Origin: a bacterium
Lineage (GTDB): Bacteria > Sumerlaeota > Sumerlaeia > MVZB01
Direction of reading: 5' to 3'
Length of the DNA: 57,676 bases
NCBI GenBank assembly: GCA_021372575.1
Contig: JAJFUE010000061.1
Location: 1 to 57,676 of the forward strand
Shown: piece after piece, positions 44,853 through 53,234 of the stretch
Layout: every line of letters begins with the position of its first letter
Numbering within the stretch: position 1 is the first letter of the stretch
Notes under the pieces: model-generated
What the model was told of the DNA's origin: nothing
Databases searched by the model: none
Seen by the model: the letters and a program-made list of their open reading frames with translations, nothing else
Program-made: the position numbers and the translations under genes

Positions 44853-46223
44853 ATGCTTGGGAAATTGCTCCAGCCAGAGCTTGAAGAGCTGCTCCACAAG
44901 GGCGAATACGCCACGTTGCGCGAGACCCTTCAGGATATGGACCCCCCCGACGTGGTCGAGATGATCGAGGAGCTGCCTTCGACCGAGACGGCACTGCTGT
45001 TCCGCATCCTGCCGCGCACGCTCGCCGCCGATGTTTTCGAATACCTGCCGCTGGAAGACCAGGACGAGTTGCTCAAGGCGATGGGGCAGGAACAGATCGC
45101 CAGCCTGCTCAACGAGATGGACCCTGACGACCGCACGGCGCTGCTCGAGGAGCTGCCGGCCGAGGTCACGCGCCGCCTGCTGGCGCTCCTTTCGCCCGAG
45201 GAGCTCCTGGTGGCCAAGCAGCTGCTCGGCTACCCGGAGGAATCGATCGGCCGCCGCATGACGACCGATTACGTCTCGATCAGCCCGGACTGGACATGCG
45301 ATCGCGTGCTGGCCCACATCCGCGCGCACGGCAAGGACAGCGAGACGATCAACGTGCTGTATATCGTCGATGCGAAGAATCACCTGATCGACGACATCCG
45401 GCTGCGCGAGATCCTGCTGGCCCCGCCCGAGCGCATTGTCCGGGATCTCATGGACCACACGTTTGTGTCGTTGCGGGCAACGGACGACCAGGAGACGGCC
45501 GTCACGATGTTCAAGAAATACGACCGGGTCGTGCTGCCGGTGATCGACTCCGGGGGGGTGCTGGTCGGCATCGTGACCGTCGATGACGTCCTGGACGTGG
45601 CCGAAGAGGAGGCGACGGAAGATATCCACAAATTGGGCGGCTTGGAGGCCCTCGACCTGCCGTATTTTTCGACGCACCTGGGCACGATGATCCGCAAGCG
45701 GGCGGGCTGGCTCGTGCTGCTGTTTTTGGGCGAGCTGCTCACGGCGACGGCGATGGGGTTCTTCGAGAAGGAGATCGAGAAGATGGTCGTGCTGGCGCTG
45801 TTCGTGCCGCTCATCATCTCCAGCGGCGGCAACAGCGGCTCGCAGGCGGCCTCGCTGATCATCCGCGCGCTGGCGCTGGGCGAAGTCACGCTTGCCGACT
45901 GGTGGCGCGTCGTGCACCGGGAGGTCCTGACCGGGCTGGCCCTCGGTGCGATCCTCGGGGCGGTCGGTTTCCTGCGCATATCGATCTGGTCGGCGTTCAG
46001 CACGATTTACGGCGCGCACTGGCTGATGGTCGCGTTCACGATCTGGTTCGCGCTGATCGGGGTGGTGCTGTGGGGGACGCTGGCGGGGTCGCTGCTGCCG
46101 CTGATCATGAAGCGCGTCGGGGCGGACCCGGCGACGTCGTCGGCGCCGTTCGTGGCGACGCTCGTCGATGTCACGGGGCTCGTGATCTACTTCTCGATCG
46201 CTTCGGTCACGTTAATGCGTTGA
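44853..46223 (+). CDS. mgtE: Magnesium transporter MgtE
   Basis: 456 aa. The N-terminal helical domain (about 1-130; DMDPPDVVEMIEELP, LPLEDQDELLKAMG, LLNEMDPDDRTALLEELP) precedes two CBS domains (about 135-255; SIGRRMTTDYVSI, IVDAKNHLIDDI, MDHTFVSL, LPVIDSGGVLVGIVTVDDVLDV), and the C-terminal five-helix channel has FVPLIISSGGNSGSQAASL, its signature. The channel opens when intracellular Mg is low. GGGGAGGG lies 7 nt before the ATG. No M-box riboswitch is seen upstream. It runs convergent to the CorA-like gene, and the two coding regions overlap by 12 bp at their 3' ends. Confidence 0.96.
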   Translation: MLGKLLQPELEELLHKGEYATLRETLQDMDPPDVVEMIEELPSTETALLFRILPRTLAADVFEYLPLEDQDELLKAMGQEQIASLLNEMDPDDRTALLEELPAEVTRRLLALLSPEELLVAKQLLGYPEESIGRRMTTDYVSISPDWTCDRVLAHIRAHGKDSETINVLYIVDAKNHLIDDIRLREILLAPPERIVRDLMDHTFVSLRATDDQETAVTMFKKYDRVVLPVIDSGGVLVGIVTVDDVLDVAEEEATEDIHKLGGLEALDLPYFSTHLGTMIRKRAGWLVLLFLGELLTATAMGFFEKEIEKMVVLALFVPLIISSGGNSGSQAASLIIRALALGEVTLADWWRVVHREVLTGLALGAILGAVGFLRISIWSAFSTIYGAHWLMVAFTIWFALIGVVLWGTLAGSLLPLIMKRVGADPATSSAPFVATLVDVTGLVIYFSIASVTLMR

Positions 46224-47189
46224 TGCGGGGGGGTGCTGGGTTCTCTCGATACGTTGCTGGCCGGATATCTGGCGGTGCAGGAAGACCCATGTGGCCCAGC
46301 CGAGTCCCGCCATGGCGAGCATGAACAGGAAATAGGCGATTCTCCAGTCCAGGCCCTGTGTCATCATTGAATATTCGGACATGCCGCCGACGCTGGCGAG
46401 AAGATTGAGCGGCATGAACACGACGTTGATCAGCGTGAGGTTTTTCAGCAACACGTTCATGTTGTTGTTCACGATCGAGCCGCGGGCGTCCATCATGCCC
46501 GACAGGACCGACGAGTAAATTTCGGCCTGCTTGGAGCACTGCTGGTTGTCAATGATGATGTCGTCGAGCAGCTCGATGCCGTCCTGCGACAGCGTGATTT
46601 TGCGCGTCTCGCTCGCCGACTTGAGTTTCGAGAGCACGGCGCTGTTGCTTTCGATGGCGTCCAGGTAATAGATGAGCGTTTCGCTCAGGCTGAACATTTG
46701 CAGCAGATAGACGTTTTCCTGCGAGTAGTTCAGTTTTTTCTGGATGTCGGCCGAGATCTGCTTGACCCCCTTGAGGTGGCCGACGAAGTGGTGCACGGTC
46801 TGCAGCAGGACGCGCAGGACGACGTCGTGAAGCGATGAGAGCTTCTGGAGCTGCTTGCCTTCGAACAGGCTGGCGGGCTCGTCGGTGATGAAAACCAGCT
46901 TGTCCGCGCGCAGCAGGACGCCGATCGAGGCCATGCCGAACGAAAGCTGGCCGGTGAACGTGAAAGTCTTGGGCTTTTTCCAGACGATAAACAAGTGGGC
47001 GTTCGAGAACTCGACGCGTGCGATTTCGTCGGCGTCGAGCGAGGAATCGACCATGTGGGCATCGACGTCGTAGAGCTCGTCGAGTTCCTTGCGTTCGTTG
47101 GCGTCGGGGCTGGCATAAACAATGATGTTGCCCTGGCCGGCTTCGACCTGGGTCAACCGCTGATCCCGGATGTCCATGTATGTCTTCAT
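46212..47189 (-). CDS. CorA-family divalent cation transporter with altered signature
   Basis: 325 aa with a cytoplasmic alpha/beta domain (1-235) and two C-terminal helices (about 255-275 and 285-310). The order DVVLRVLLQTVHHFVGHLK, SLSETLIYYLDAIESNSAVL, MMDARGSIVNNNMNVLLKNL then the first membrane helix is CorA-like. The selectivity motif, normally GMN, reads GGMSEYSMM here (GMS), so ion choice may differ or it may be a Zn/Ni-type or regulatory variant. The start at 47189 has GGGAG 5 nt upstream. Its gene faces mgtE, an arrangement that may let each transcript interfere with the other. Confidence 0.85.
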   Translation of the reverse strand: MKTYMDIRDQRLTQVEAGQGNIIVYASPDANERKELDELYDVDAHMVDSSLDADEIARVEFSNAHLFIVWKKPKTFTFTGQLSFGMASIGVLLRADKLVFITDEPASLFEGKQLQKLSSLHDVVLRVLLQTVHHFVGHLKGVKQISADIQKKLNYSQENVYLLQMFSLSETLIYYLDAIESNSAVLSKLKSASETRKITLSQDGIELLDDIIIDNQQCSKQAEIYSSVLSGMMDARGSIVNNNMNVLLKNLTLINVVFMPLNLLASVGGMSEYSMMTQGLDWRIAYFLFMLAMAGLGWATWVFLHRQISGQQRIERTQHPPASTH

Positions 47190-47353
47190 GCGCGCGCTCC
47201 CGAGCTGGGTTGCCACAACCGCACGAATTTAACAGCGATCCCCTTCCGATGCCACCCCCAAGTCGCGGCGCCCCCAAATGAAGATGCGCGAAATGGACCG
47301 GACTGGTTATACTGAAATAGTTCCCATGTGCTCGATCATGCGTGAAAATCGGA

Positions 47354-48706
47354 ATGAGTATGGCCGCCGCGAACGATCATCAGGCGCATGCGCCCGCCGG
47401 GCGGGTAACGGAAGCCCGCCGCCGCAAAATGAAGGCATTCCTCGGCGTTGTCGCGGCCGCGGCGATCGCACTGTTCCTGTATTACTGGCTTCATGCCCGC
47501 TTTTACGTTTCGACCGACGATGCGTTCATCGACGGCCGCATCGTTTCGATCAGCCCGCGGGTGGCCGGCCACGTCAGCCGGCTTCTGGTCAATGACAACG
47601 ACATGGTCACGTCCGGCCAGTTGATGGTTGTGCTCGATCCGCGCGATTTCCAGGCGCGGGTCGATCTGCAGCAGGCCGCGCTGGAAGCCGCCGAGGCCAG
47701 GGCCAAGGCCGCCGAAATCCAGTTGTCCTTGACCGGCGTGACGAGTCCCGCCGGCGAGCAGCAGGCCAGCTGGGGCCTGCGCCAGACCGAGTCCGTCGTT
47801 GCCGCCGCCGAGCAGGCTTATGCCGCCGCGCTCAAGGCGGTTGCGCAGGCGCAGGCCGATCTCGACAAGAACCTTGCCGCGGCCGAAAGCAGCAAGGCGC
47901 AGGTCGATGCCTCCAGCGCCGAGGCCGTCAAGGACAAGCGCGACCTGGAACGCAACATCGCGCTGCGCAAAAGCGGGACCATTTCGCAGCAGGAGTTCGA
48001 TGTCATCGAAACGCGGTCCAGGGCGGCGAATGCGCTGCTGCGGGCCGCCGAGCGCCGCTACCAGCAGGATCAGGCCAACGCACGCGCGTCCGAGGCGGCG
48101 CTGGCGGCGGCGCGGGAACAGGCCAAGGCCGCCCAGAGCCAGATCGGCGTGGCCAGGGCCCAGGTCGGCCAGGCGCAGGGCAAGCTGACCGCCGCCGCCA
48201 CGGTCGAGCAGGCGCTGGCGCTCAACCGGGCGCAGCTCGCCCAGGCCCGCGCCGAAGCCGCGCAGGCCCGCGCGGCCCTCGAACAGGCGCGGCTCGATCT
48301 TTCCTACACCGGGATCCGCGCGCCGCGCGCCGGCCGCATTACCAAGCGCGGCATCGAGGCCGGCGCCTACGTGCAGGTCGGTCAGCCGCTCTTTGCCCTC
48401 GTAGCCGACGAGATGTGGGTCACGGCCAACTTCAAGGAGACCCAGCTCGCGCACATGAAGGCGGGCCAGCCGGTGACGATCGAAATCGACGCGTTCCCCC
48501 GCCTCGAGCTCCGGGGCCGCGTCGATAGCATCCAGTCGGGCACCGGCGCGCGGTTCAGCCTGCTGCCGCCGGAGAACGCGACCGGCAACTTCGTCAAGAT
48601 CGTCCAGCGCGTGCCGGTCAAGATCGAGTTCGACAACGTTTCCAGCCCGCTCAAGCTGGGGCTTGCCCCCGGCATGTCGGTCATCCCCGAGGTCAGGGTC
48701 AGATGA
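47354..48706 (+). CDS. EmrA/HlyD-type membrane fusion protein
   Basis: About 450 aa: a short cytoplasmic tail, one membrane helix (AFLGVVAAAAIALFLYYWL), then the biotinyl-lipoyl half-motif YVSTDDAFIDGRIVSISPRV, a long alanine/glutamine-rich coiled-coil hairpin (about 90-300) and the returning half LSYTGIRAPRAGRITKRGIE, with the beta-barrel domain (MWVTANFKETQLAHMKAGQ). This links an inner-membrane exporter to an outer-membrane channel. Starts possible at 47342 (GTG), 47354 or 47360; none has a strong Shine-Dalgarno. Overlaps the DHA2 gene by 4 bp. No TolC gene or regulator is adjacent. Confidence 0.93.
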   Translation: MSMAAANDHQAHAPAGRVTEARRRKMKAFLGVVAAAAIALFLYYWLHARFYVSTDDAFIDGRIVSISPRVAGHVSRLLVNDNDMVTSGQLMVVLDPRDFQARVDLQQAALEAAEARAKAAEIQLSLTGVTSPAGEQQASWGLRQTESVVAAAEQAYAAALKAVAQAQADLDKNLAAAESSKAQVDASSAEAVKDKRDLERNIALRKSGTISQQEFDVIETRSRAANALLRAAERRYQQDQANARASEAALAAAREQAKAAQSQIGVARAQVGQAQGKLTAAATVEQALALNRAQLAQARAEAAQARAALEQARLDLSYTGIRAPRAGRITKRGIEAGAYVQVGQPLFALVADEMWVTANFKETQLAHMKAGQPVTIEIDAFPRLELRGRVDSIQSGTGARFSLLPPENATGNFVKIVQRVPVKIEFDNVSSPLKLGLAPGMSVIPEVRVR

Positions 48707-50283
48707 GTGCCGAAGGGGCGAGCGCCCCGGTGGCAGGCGAGCATTGGGCGCCCGGCGTCAACCCGTTCATCATCGCGATGACGGTGATGCTGGCGACGTT
48801 CATGGAGGTACTCGACACGAGCGTCGCCAACGTGGCGTTGCCGCACATCGCCGGCAGCCTGTCGGCCGGCGTCGATGAAAGCACATGGGTCCTGACGTCG
48901 TATCTGGTCTCCAACGCGATCGTGTTGCCGCTGTCGGGCTGGTTCGGCATGATCTTCGGCCGCAAGCGGTTTTACATGACGTGCGTGGTGCTGTTCACGA
49001 TCAGCTCGGCGCTGTGCGGGCTGGCGCCGAACCTGCCGACGCTGATTTTCTTTCGCGTCCTGCAGGGCGTCGGCGGCGGGGCGCTGCAGCCGATCTCGCA
49101 GGCGATCCTCGTCGATAGCTTCCCGCGCAGCAAGCAGGGCATGGCGATGGCGGTCTATGGCATGGGCGTCGTGTTCGCGCCGATCATCGGGCCGACGCTG
49201 GGCGGCTGGATCACGGACAATTTCAGCTGGCGCTGGATCTTCCTGATCAACATCCCGATCGGCATCACGTCGATCATGCTGACGTCGATCCTCGTCGAGG
49301 ACCCGCCGCACCTGATCCGCAAGCGCCTGCGCGACGTCCACATCGATTATATCGGCCTCGGCCTGCTGAGCGTCGGCCTCGGGTTCCTCGAGGTGATGCT
49401 CGACAAGGGCGAGCGCGAAGACTGGTTCTCCTCCGACCTGATCCGCGCCGCGGCCGTGATCGCGGCCGTCGCGCTGGTGGCCTTCGTCTGGTGGGAACTG
49501 CACCACCCGGAGCCCGTCGTCGAGCTGCGCCTGCTCAAGAACCGCCGCTTCTCGACCGCGATGTTCACGATGTTCATGCTGGGGGCGGTGCTTTACAGCA
49601 GCACGATGCTGCTGCCGCTGCTGCTTCAAACGCTGCTCGGCTATACCGCGATGCTCAGCGGCATGGTGCTGTCGCCCGGCGGGCTGGGGGTGGCGATGCT
49701 CATGCCGCTCGTCGGCTACCTCATCGGCCGCACCCAGGCCCGGTTCCTGATTGCGTTCGGCCTGGGGCTGTGCTCGTTCGGCCTCTACTGGATGTCGCAA
49801 TTCAACATGGAGATAAGTTTCTGGAACGCGGTGCATGCGCGCGTCGTGCAGTCACTGGGGCTGGCGTTTCTGTTCGTCCCGATCAACACGGTCGCGTTCA
49901 ATGTCGTCGCGCGCCGCCGCATCAACCAGGCATCCGGCCTGATCAACCTCGCGCGCAACATCGGCGGCTCGACCGGCATCGCGCTCGTCACGACATTCCT
50001 CGCGCAACGCATGCAGGTTCATCAGCACACGCTGGTCGAACACCTGACCCCTTACGACCAGAGCTTCCGGATCGCGCTCGGCAACCTCACGCACGCGCTC
50101 ATGCAGCAGGGCGACCCATCGATCCTCGCCACGCAGAAAGCCTACGGCATGATCTACGGCACCATGAGCCAGCAAGCCTCGATGCTCGCGTTCAACGATT
50201 GTTTCCGCATCCTCGCGATCCTGTTCGCGCTCATGATCCCGCTGGCCCTCACGATGACCACCCCGAAGCACGAGGAACACTAG
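48703..50283 (+). CDS. EmrB/QacA-type (DHA2) multidrug exporter
   Basis: 526 aa, 14 membrane helices, major facilitator superfamily. Motifs: MEVLDTSVANVALPHIAGSL in helix 1 (the D and N..LP pattern of DHA2), SGWFGMIFGRKRFYM (motif A), FRVLQGVGGGALQPIS, GPTLGGWITDNFSWRWIFLINI (motif C). With the fusion protein it forms a tripartite proton-driven pump for hydrophobic drugs or fatty acids. The start overlaps the upstream stop (ATGA). A composite H+G repeat follows 22 bp after its stop. Confidence 0.95.
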   Translation: MSAEGASAPVAGEHWAPGVNPFIIAMTVMLATFMEVLDTSVANVALPHIAGSLSAGVDESTWVLTSYLVSNAIVLPLSGWFGMIFGRKRFYMTCVVLFTISSALCGLAPNLPTLIFFRVLQGVGGGALQPISQAILVDSFPRSKQGMAMAVYGMGVVFAPIIGPTLGGWITDNFSWRWIFLINIPIGITSIMLTSILVEDPPHLIRKRLRDVHIDYIGLGLLSVGLGFLEVMLDKGEREDWFSSDLIRAAAVIAAVALVAFVWWELHHPEPVVELRLLKNRRFSTAMFTMFMLGAVLYSSTMLLPLLLQTLLGYTAMLSGMVLSPGGLGVAMLMPLVGYLIGRTQARFLIAFGLGLCSFGLYWMSQFNMEISFWNAVHARVVQSLGLAFLFVPINTVAFNVVARRRINQASGLINLARNIGGSTGIALVTTFLAQRMQVHQHTLVEHLTPYDQSFRIALGNLTHALMQQGDPSILATQKAYGMIYGTMSQQASMLAFNDCFRILAILFALMIPLALTMTTPKHEEH

Positions 50284-50305
50284 AGCGCTTGTCGATCGTT
50301 GTCCG

Positions 50306-50590
50306 TTCGTGCTCGTGCTCGTCATCCTAACCTGGCAAAGCCAGAACCAAATCAACTTGAGTGCCCTGAGAAAACACCCGGCCCATCGGTTTTAATTCAT
50401 CACGCAAAAACGCAAAAAGGCAAAACCCGCCAAAGATATTTTTGAATTTCCGTTCCTTTTGCGAGTTTCGCGTTTTGGCGCTTTTGCATGGGTCTTTCTT
50501 TCTGCTCCAAACCGGCGTCTCGGTTTTCGGCTTCAGCCCTTGCTCCCTCAAATTCCTCTGTGTCTCTGATTCTCTGTGTCTCTGTGGGGA
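50306..50590 (-). repeat. Repeat-filled 452-bp gap (families H+G, D and an ACGCAAAAAGGCAAAA type)
   Basis: The gap 50284-50735 holds a reverse G+H composite (50306-50353), then inverted ACGCAAAAACGCAAAAAGGC-like and TTTGCGAGTTTCGCGTTTTG-like stretches (50402-50490), then reverse D units (CTCTGTGTCTCTGATTCTCT, about 50557-50590). No gene is supported in the gap. Confidence 0.8.
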
Positions 50591-50735
50591 AAAATTTTGC
50601 ATGCATTCTGCATTCAATTTCACGCCTTACGGCGTAATCGAACCCATCATCGAATCGCCAAACTTGGAACCATCTCGATTGGCGCATTGCCGGAAAACTT
50701 TTGTCACCCACTCTAACCCATAGGACCCATATCCC

Positions 50736-51185
50736 TTATTTTCCTTGCGTCGTCCGCGGTTGAGTCAGGGTTGGCCGGTCCGCCCGGCCGCCGTGGTAGC
50801 CCCGGCCGCGGCCGCCGCCGCCGGGCGCCGACTCGACCGGCACGATCCACGGCAGCGCCGCCATGGCCAGGATGATTAAAGTCAGGATGATGAAGACGAT
50901 CCCGCGCGCCCGTCGCAGCCTCGGGTTTTGCCCGAGCGCCATTGTCCAGATCCAGCGCCAGTGCATGAGCAGGTGGAGCGCGATGAGGCAGACCAGCGCG
51001 ACGGCCAGCCAGAAATGCACGTCGCCCCACTCGTGGCGCGACAGCCCCCATTGAACCGTTCGCAGGCCGCTGCCGGGCGGCAGCGTGAATTTCATCGCCA
51101 GCCCCGTCGCGATCATGCCCATGAGGACGAGCAGGCTGACGCACTCGATCAGGAAGTTGAACACCGACTTGGTGGGCCATTTCAT
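50736..51185 (-). CDS. DUF4405 membrane protein
   Basis: 149 aa with three membrane helices (about 8-30, 58-75, 93-112). Conserved histidines and tryptophans in HEWGDVHFWLAVALVCLIAL and HLLMHWRWIWTM match DUF4405, a cytochrome b-like family that may bind haem; its physiological role is unknown. The C-terminus is low-complexity, glycine/arginine-rich (APGGGGRGRGYHGG). It stands alone on the minus strand, divergent from rpmF. Confidence 0.88.
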   Translation of the reverse strand: MKWPTKSVFNFLIECVSLLVLMGMIATGLAMKFTLPPGSGLRTVQWGLSRHEWGDVHFWLAVALVCLIALHLLMHWRWIWTMALGQNPRLRRARGIVFIILTLIILAMAALPWIVPVESAPGGGGRGRGYHGGRADRPTLTQPRTTQGK

Positions 51186-51327
51186 GGGTCAGGCTCCCGT
51201 GCAGGATCAATCGAATGAATAAATAAGATTTATCCCAAACGAAACCGGCGGGGAAGAAACTTTCAGTCGGCCTTCGCCGAATTCGTCTTTCTTTCGTGCA
51301 TTTCGTGGGTGCGGATTACCTTCGCTA

Positions 51328-51355
51328 TTGACATCCTTCTTCGGATTCCTAAGAT
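51328..51355 (+). promoter_or_regulatory. Candidate rpmF-plsX promoter
   Basis: Perfect TTGACA (51328-51333) and TAAGAT (51350-51355; 4/6) separated by 16 nt, with start expected near 51362, about 146 nt ahead of rpmF. The 322-bp gap 51186-51507 otherwise contains a partial C repeat (about 51290-51308) and a GC-rich leader with no clear gene. Confidence 0.5.
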
Positions 51356-51507
51356 AGGTAGGTTCCGGGTGGCCCCGGTGCGTGGGGGTTTTGCGCGCCT
51401 GCACACCTTCGGCTCCCCCGGTTGGCCCCGCGGCCGTTCCGCGAGGCGTGTTATTCACCGCCGGTTTTTGGCCCACGAAGGCCCGCGCCGGCCAGGAGTT
51501 CAGTTCG

Positions 51508-51693
51508 ATGCCAAACCCAAGAAGGCGGCGCAGCAAGGCCAAGAAGGGCATGAACCGCACCCATAAGAAGCTGGAGATGACGGGCGAGCAGAAGTGCTCC
51601 AATTGCGGCGAACCGACGCAGCCGCATCGCATCTGCCCCAAGTGCGGCTACTACAAAGGCCGGCCGTATAACGCGACCGTGACCAAGGCTTAA
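51508..51693 (+). CDS. rpmF: 50S ribosomal protein L32
   Basis: 61 aa, the usual size. [20 protein letters not shown] is the typical start, and four cysteines in the form CSNC (30, 33) and CPKC (43, 46) form the zinc site. AGGAG lies 9 nt before the ATG; the frame upstream is open but not part of L32. It sits 20 bp before plsX, a classic bacterial pairing, though the usual yceD (DUF177) gene is not upstream. Confidence 0.97.
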   Translation: MPNPRRRRSKAKKGMNRTHKKLEMTGEQKCSNCGEPTQPHRICPKCGYYKGRPYNATVTKA

Positions 51694-51713
51694 GGCCCCG
51701 GCCGGAGGCCCAC

Positions 51714-52703
51714 ATGCGGATCGCGCTGGATGCCATGGCTGGGGATTTCGGTCCCGAGCCGCTCGTCAAGGGCGCCATCGAGGCCGTCGAGCAGAGCGAC
51801 CATCATGTCGTGCTGGTCGGCGACGCCGAGGTCCTCGAGAATATCCTTAACCGCGAAAACGCGCTCCATCCGCGCCTGTCCATCTCGCATGCCGACATGG
51901 TCGTGGGCATGGAGGAGGCGCCCAAGGCCTCACTGCGCAAAAAAACCAGTTCGATTTCCGTCGCCGTCGATCTCGTCAAGCGTGGCGAGGCCGACGGTGT
52001 CGTTTCCGCCGGCAACACCGGCGCGACCCTGGCCACCACCGTCCAGAAGTGGCGCTCGCTCGAAGGGGTCTCGCGCCCCACGCTCGCCACGGTCATCCCC
52101 CTGCCCTCCCACCCGGTCGTCCTGCTCGACGTCGGCGCCAACATTGATTGCAAGCCCGTGCACCTTGCCGATTTTGCGGCGATGGGCTCGATCTACGCCC
52201 GCGAAATCATCGGCCGCCGCACCCCGCGAGTTGGCTTGTTGAATATCGGCTCGGAAGAAGGCAAGGGCCACGACCTGGTCCAGTCGGCCTACAAACTGCT
52301 CAGCGACGGCCCCCTCAATTTCATCGGCAACGTCGAGGGCGGCGACATTCTTACTGGCAAGGCCGACGTCGTGGTCTGCGACGGTTTCGTCGGCAACGTC
52401 GTCCTCAAGTTCGCCGAAGGTTTCTTCTCGTTCTTCGGCCATTACGTCCGCACCGAAAGCCGCAAGCACATGCTGACGGCGCTCGGCGGCCAGATGATGT
52501 ATCCGGTCTTCCGCAGCCTGAAGCGCCAGCTCGACGGCAACCAGCTCGGGGGCGCGCCGCTGCTGGGGCTCAACGGCATCTGCATCGTCAGCCACGGGGC
52601 GTCGGGCAAGGACGCGATCAAGAACGCGATCCTGCGCGCGGCCGATTGCGTGCGCCAGGACATCAACGGCAAAATCATCCGCGCCATGCAAGGCGGGCGG
52701 TAA
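51714..52703 (+). CDS. plsX: Phosphate acyltransferase PlsX
   Basis: 329 aa. MRIALDAMAGDFGPEPLVKGAIEAV, DGVVSAGNTGATLATT, VVLLDVGANIDCKPVHL, VGLLNIGSEEGKGHDLV, FIGNVEGGDI, VVCDGFVGNVVLKFAEG and LGLNGICIVSHGASG are all PlsX hallmarks. It makes acyl-phosphate from acyl-ACP for phospholipid synthesis with PlsY, at the inner face of the membrane. Follows rpmF by 20 bp; fabH, often next, is absent here. Confidence 0.97.
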   Translation: MRIALDAMAGDFGPEPLVKGAIEAVEQSDHHVVLVGDAEVLENILNRENALHPRLSISHADMVVGMEEAPKASLRKKTSSISVAVDLVKRGEADGVVSAGNTGATLATTVQKWRSLEGVSRPTLATVIPLPSHPVVLLDVGANIDCKPVHLADFAAMGSIYAREIIGRRTPRVGLLNIGSEEGKGHDLVQSAYKLLSDGPLNFIGNVEGGDILTGKADVVVCDGFVGNVVLKFAEGFFSFFGHYVRTESRKHMLTALGGQMMYPVFRSLKRQLDGNQLGGAPLLGLNGICIVSHGASGKDAIKNAILRAADCVRQDINGKIIRAMQGGR

Positions 52704-52819
52704 TCGTCAATTGAGTTCGCCTTCTGCTGCCATCATTGAAAATTTACTCCCGATTCTGTCTGATTGTTTCGCATTTCGGATTTCAGCCTGATGCGCACTT
52801 TTCCGAAGGATAGCTTTCC

Positions 52820-53224
52820 ATGGAACGCACTTTGGTCCTCATCAAGCCCGACGGCGTCAAGCGCGGCCTCGTCGGCGAAATCATCTCGCGCTTCGAGCGC
52901 AAGGGGCTGCGCATCGCGGCCATGCGCATGCTGAAGGTCACGCGCGAGCTTTCGCGCACGCATTACGCCGAGCACCTCGAGAAGGAATTCTACCCGCGCC
53001 TCGAGGCGTTCATCCTGTCCGGCCCCGTCGTCGCGATGATCATCGAGGGCGACAAGGCCGTCGAGATCGTCCGCCTCATGATGGGATCGACCACGTTCAC
53101 CCAGGCGGCCCCCGGCACGATCCGCGGCGACTTCGCCCTGCACGCCACCGAGAACCTCGTCCACGGCTCCGATTCCCCCGCCAGCGCCGAACGCGAAATC
53201 AAGCTGTGGTTCGGGGAAATGTAA
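52820..53224 (+). CDS. ndk: Nucleoside diphosphate kinase
   Basis: 134 aa: [50 protein letters not shown] and the phosphorylated His115 in ENLVHGSDS. It moves gamma-phosphates between nucleotides. The 116-bp spacer after plsX has no repeat and no strong hairpin, so a separate promoter is possible. The next gene starts 10 bp after its stop but has a different base composition, indicating a later insertion. Confidence 0.97.
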   Translation: MERTLVLIKPDGVKRGLVGEIISRFERKGLRIAAMRMLKVTRELSRTHYAEHLEKEFYPRLEAFILSGPVVAMIIEGDKAVEIVRLMMGSTTFTQAAPGTIRGDFALHATENLVHGSDSPASAEREIKLWFGEM

Positions 53225-53234
53225 TAATCAACAA

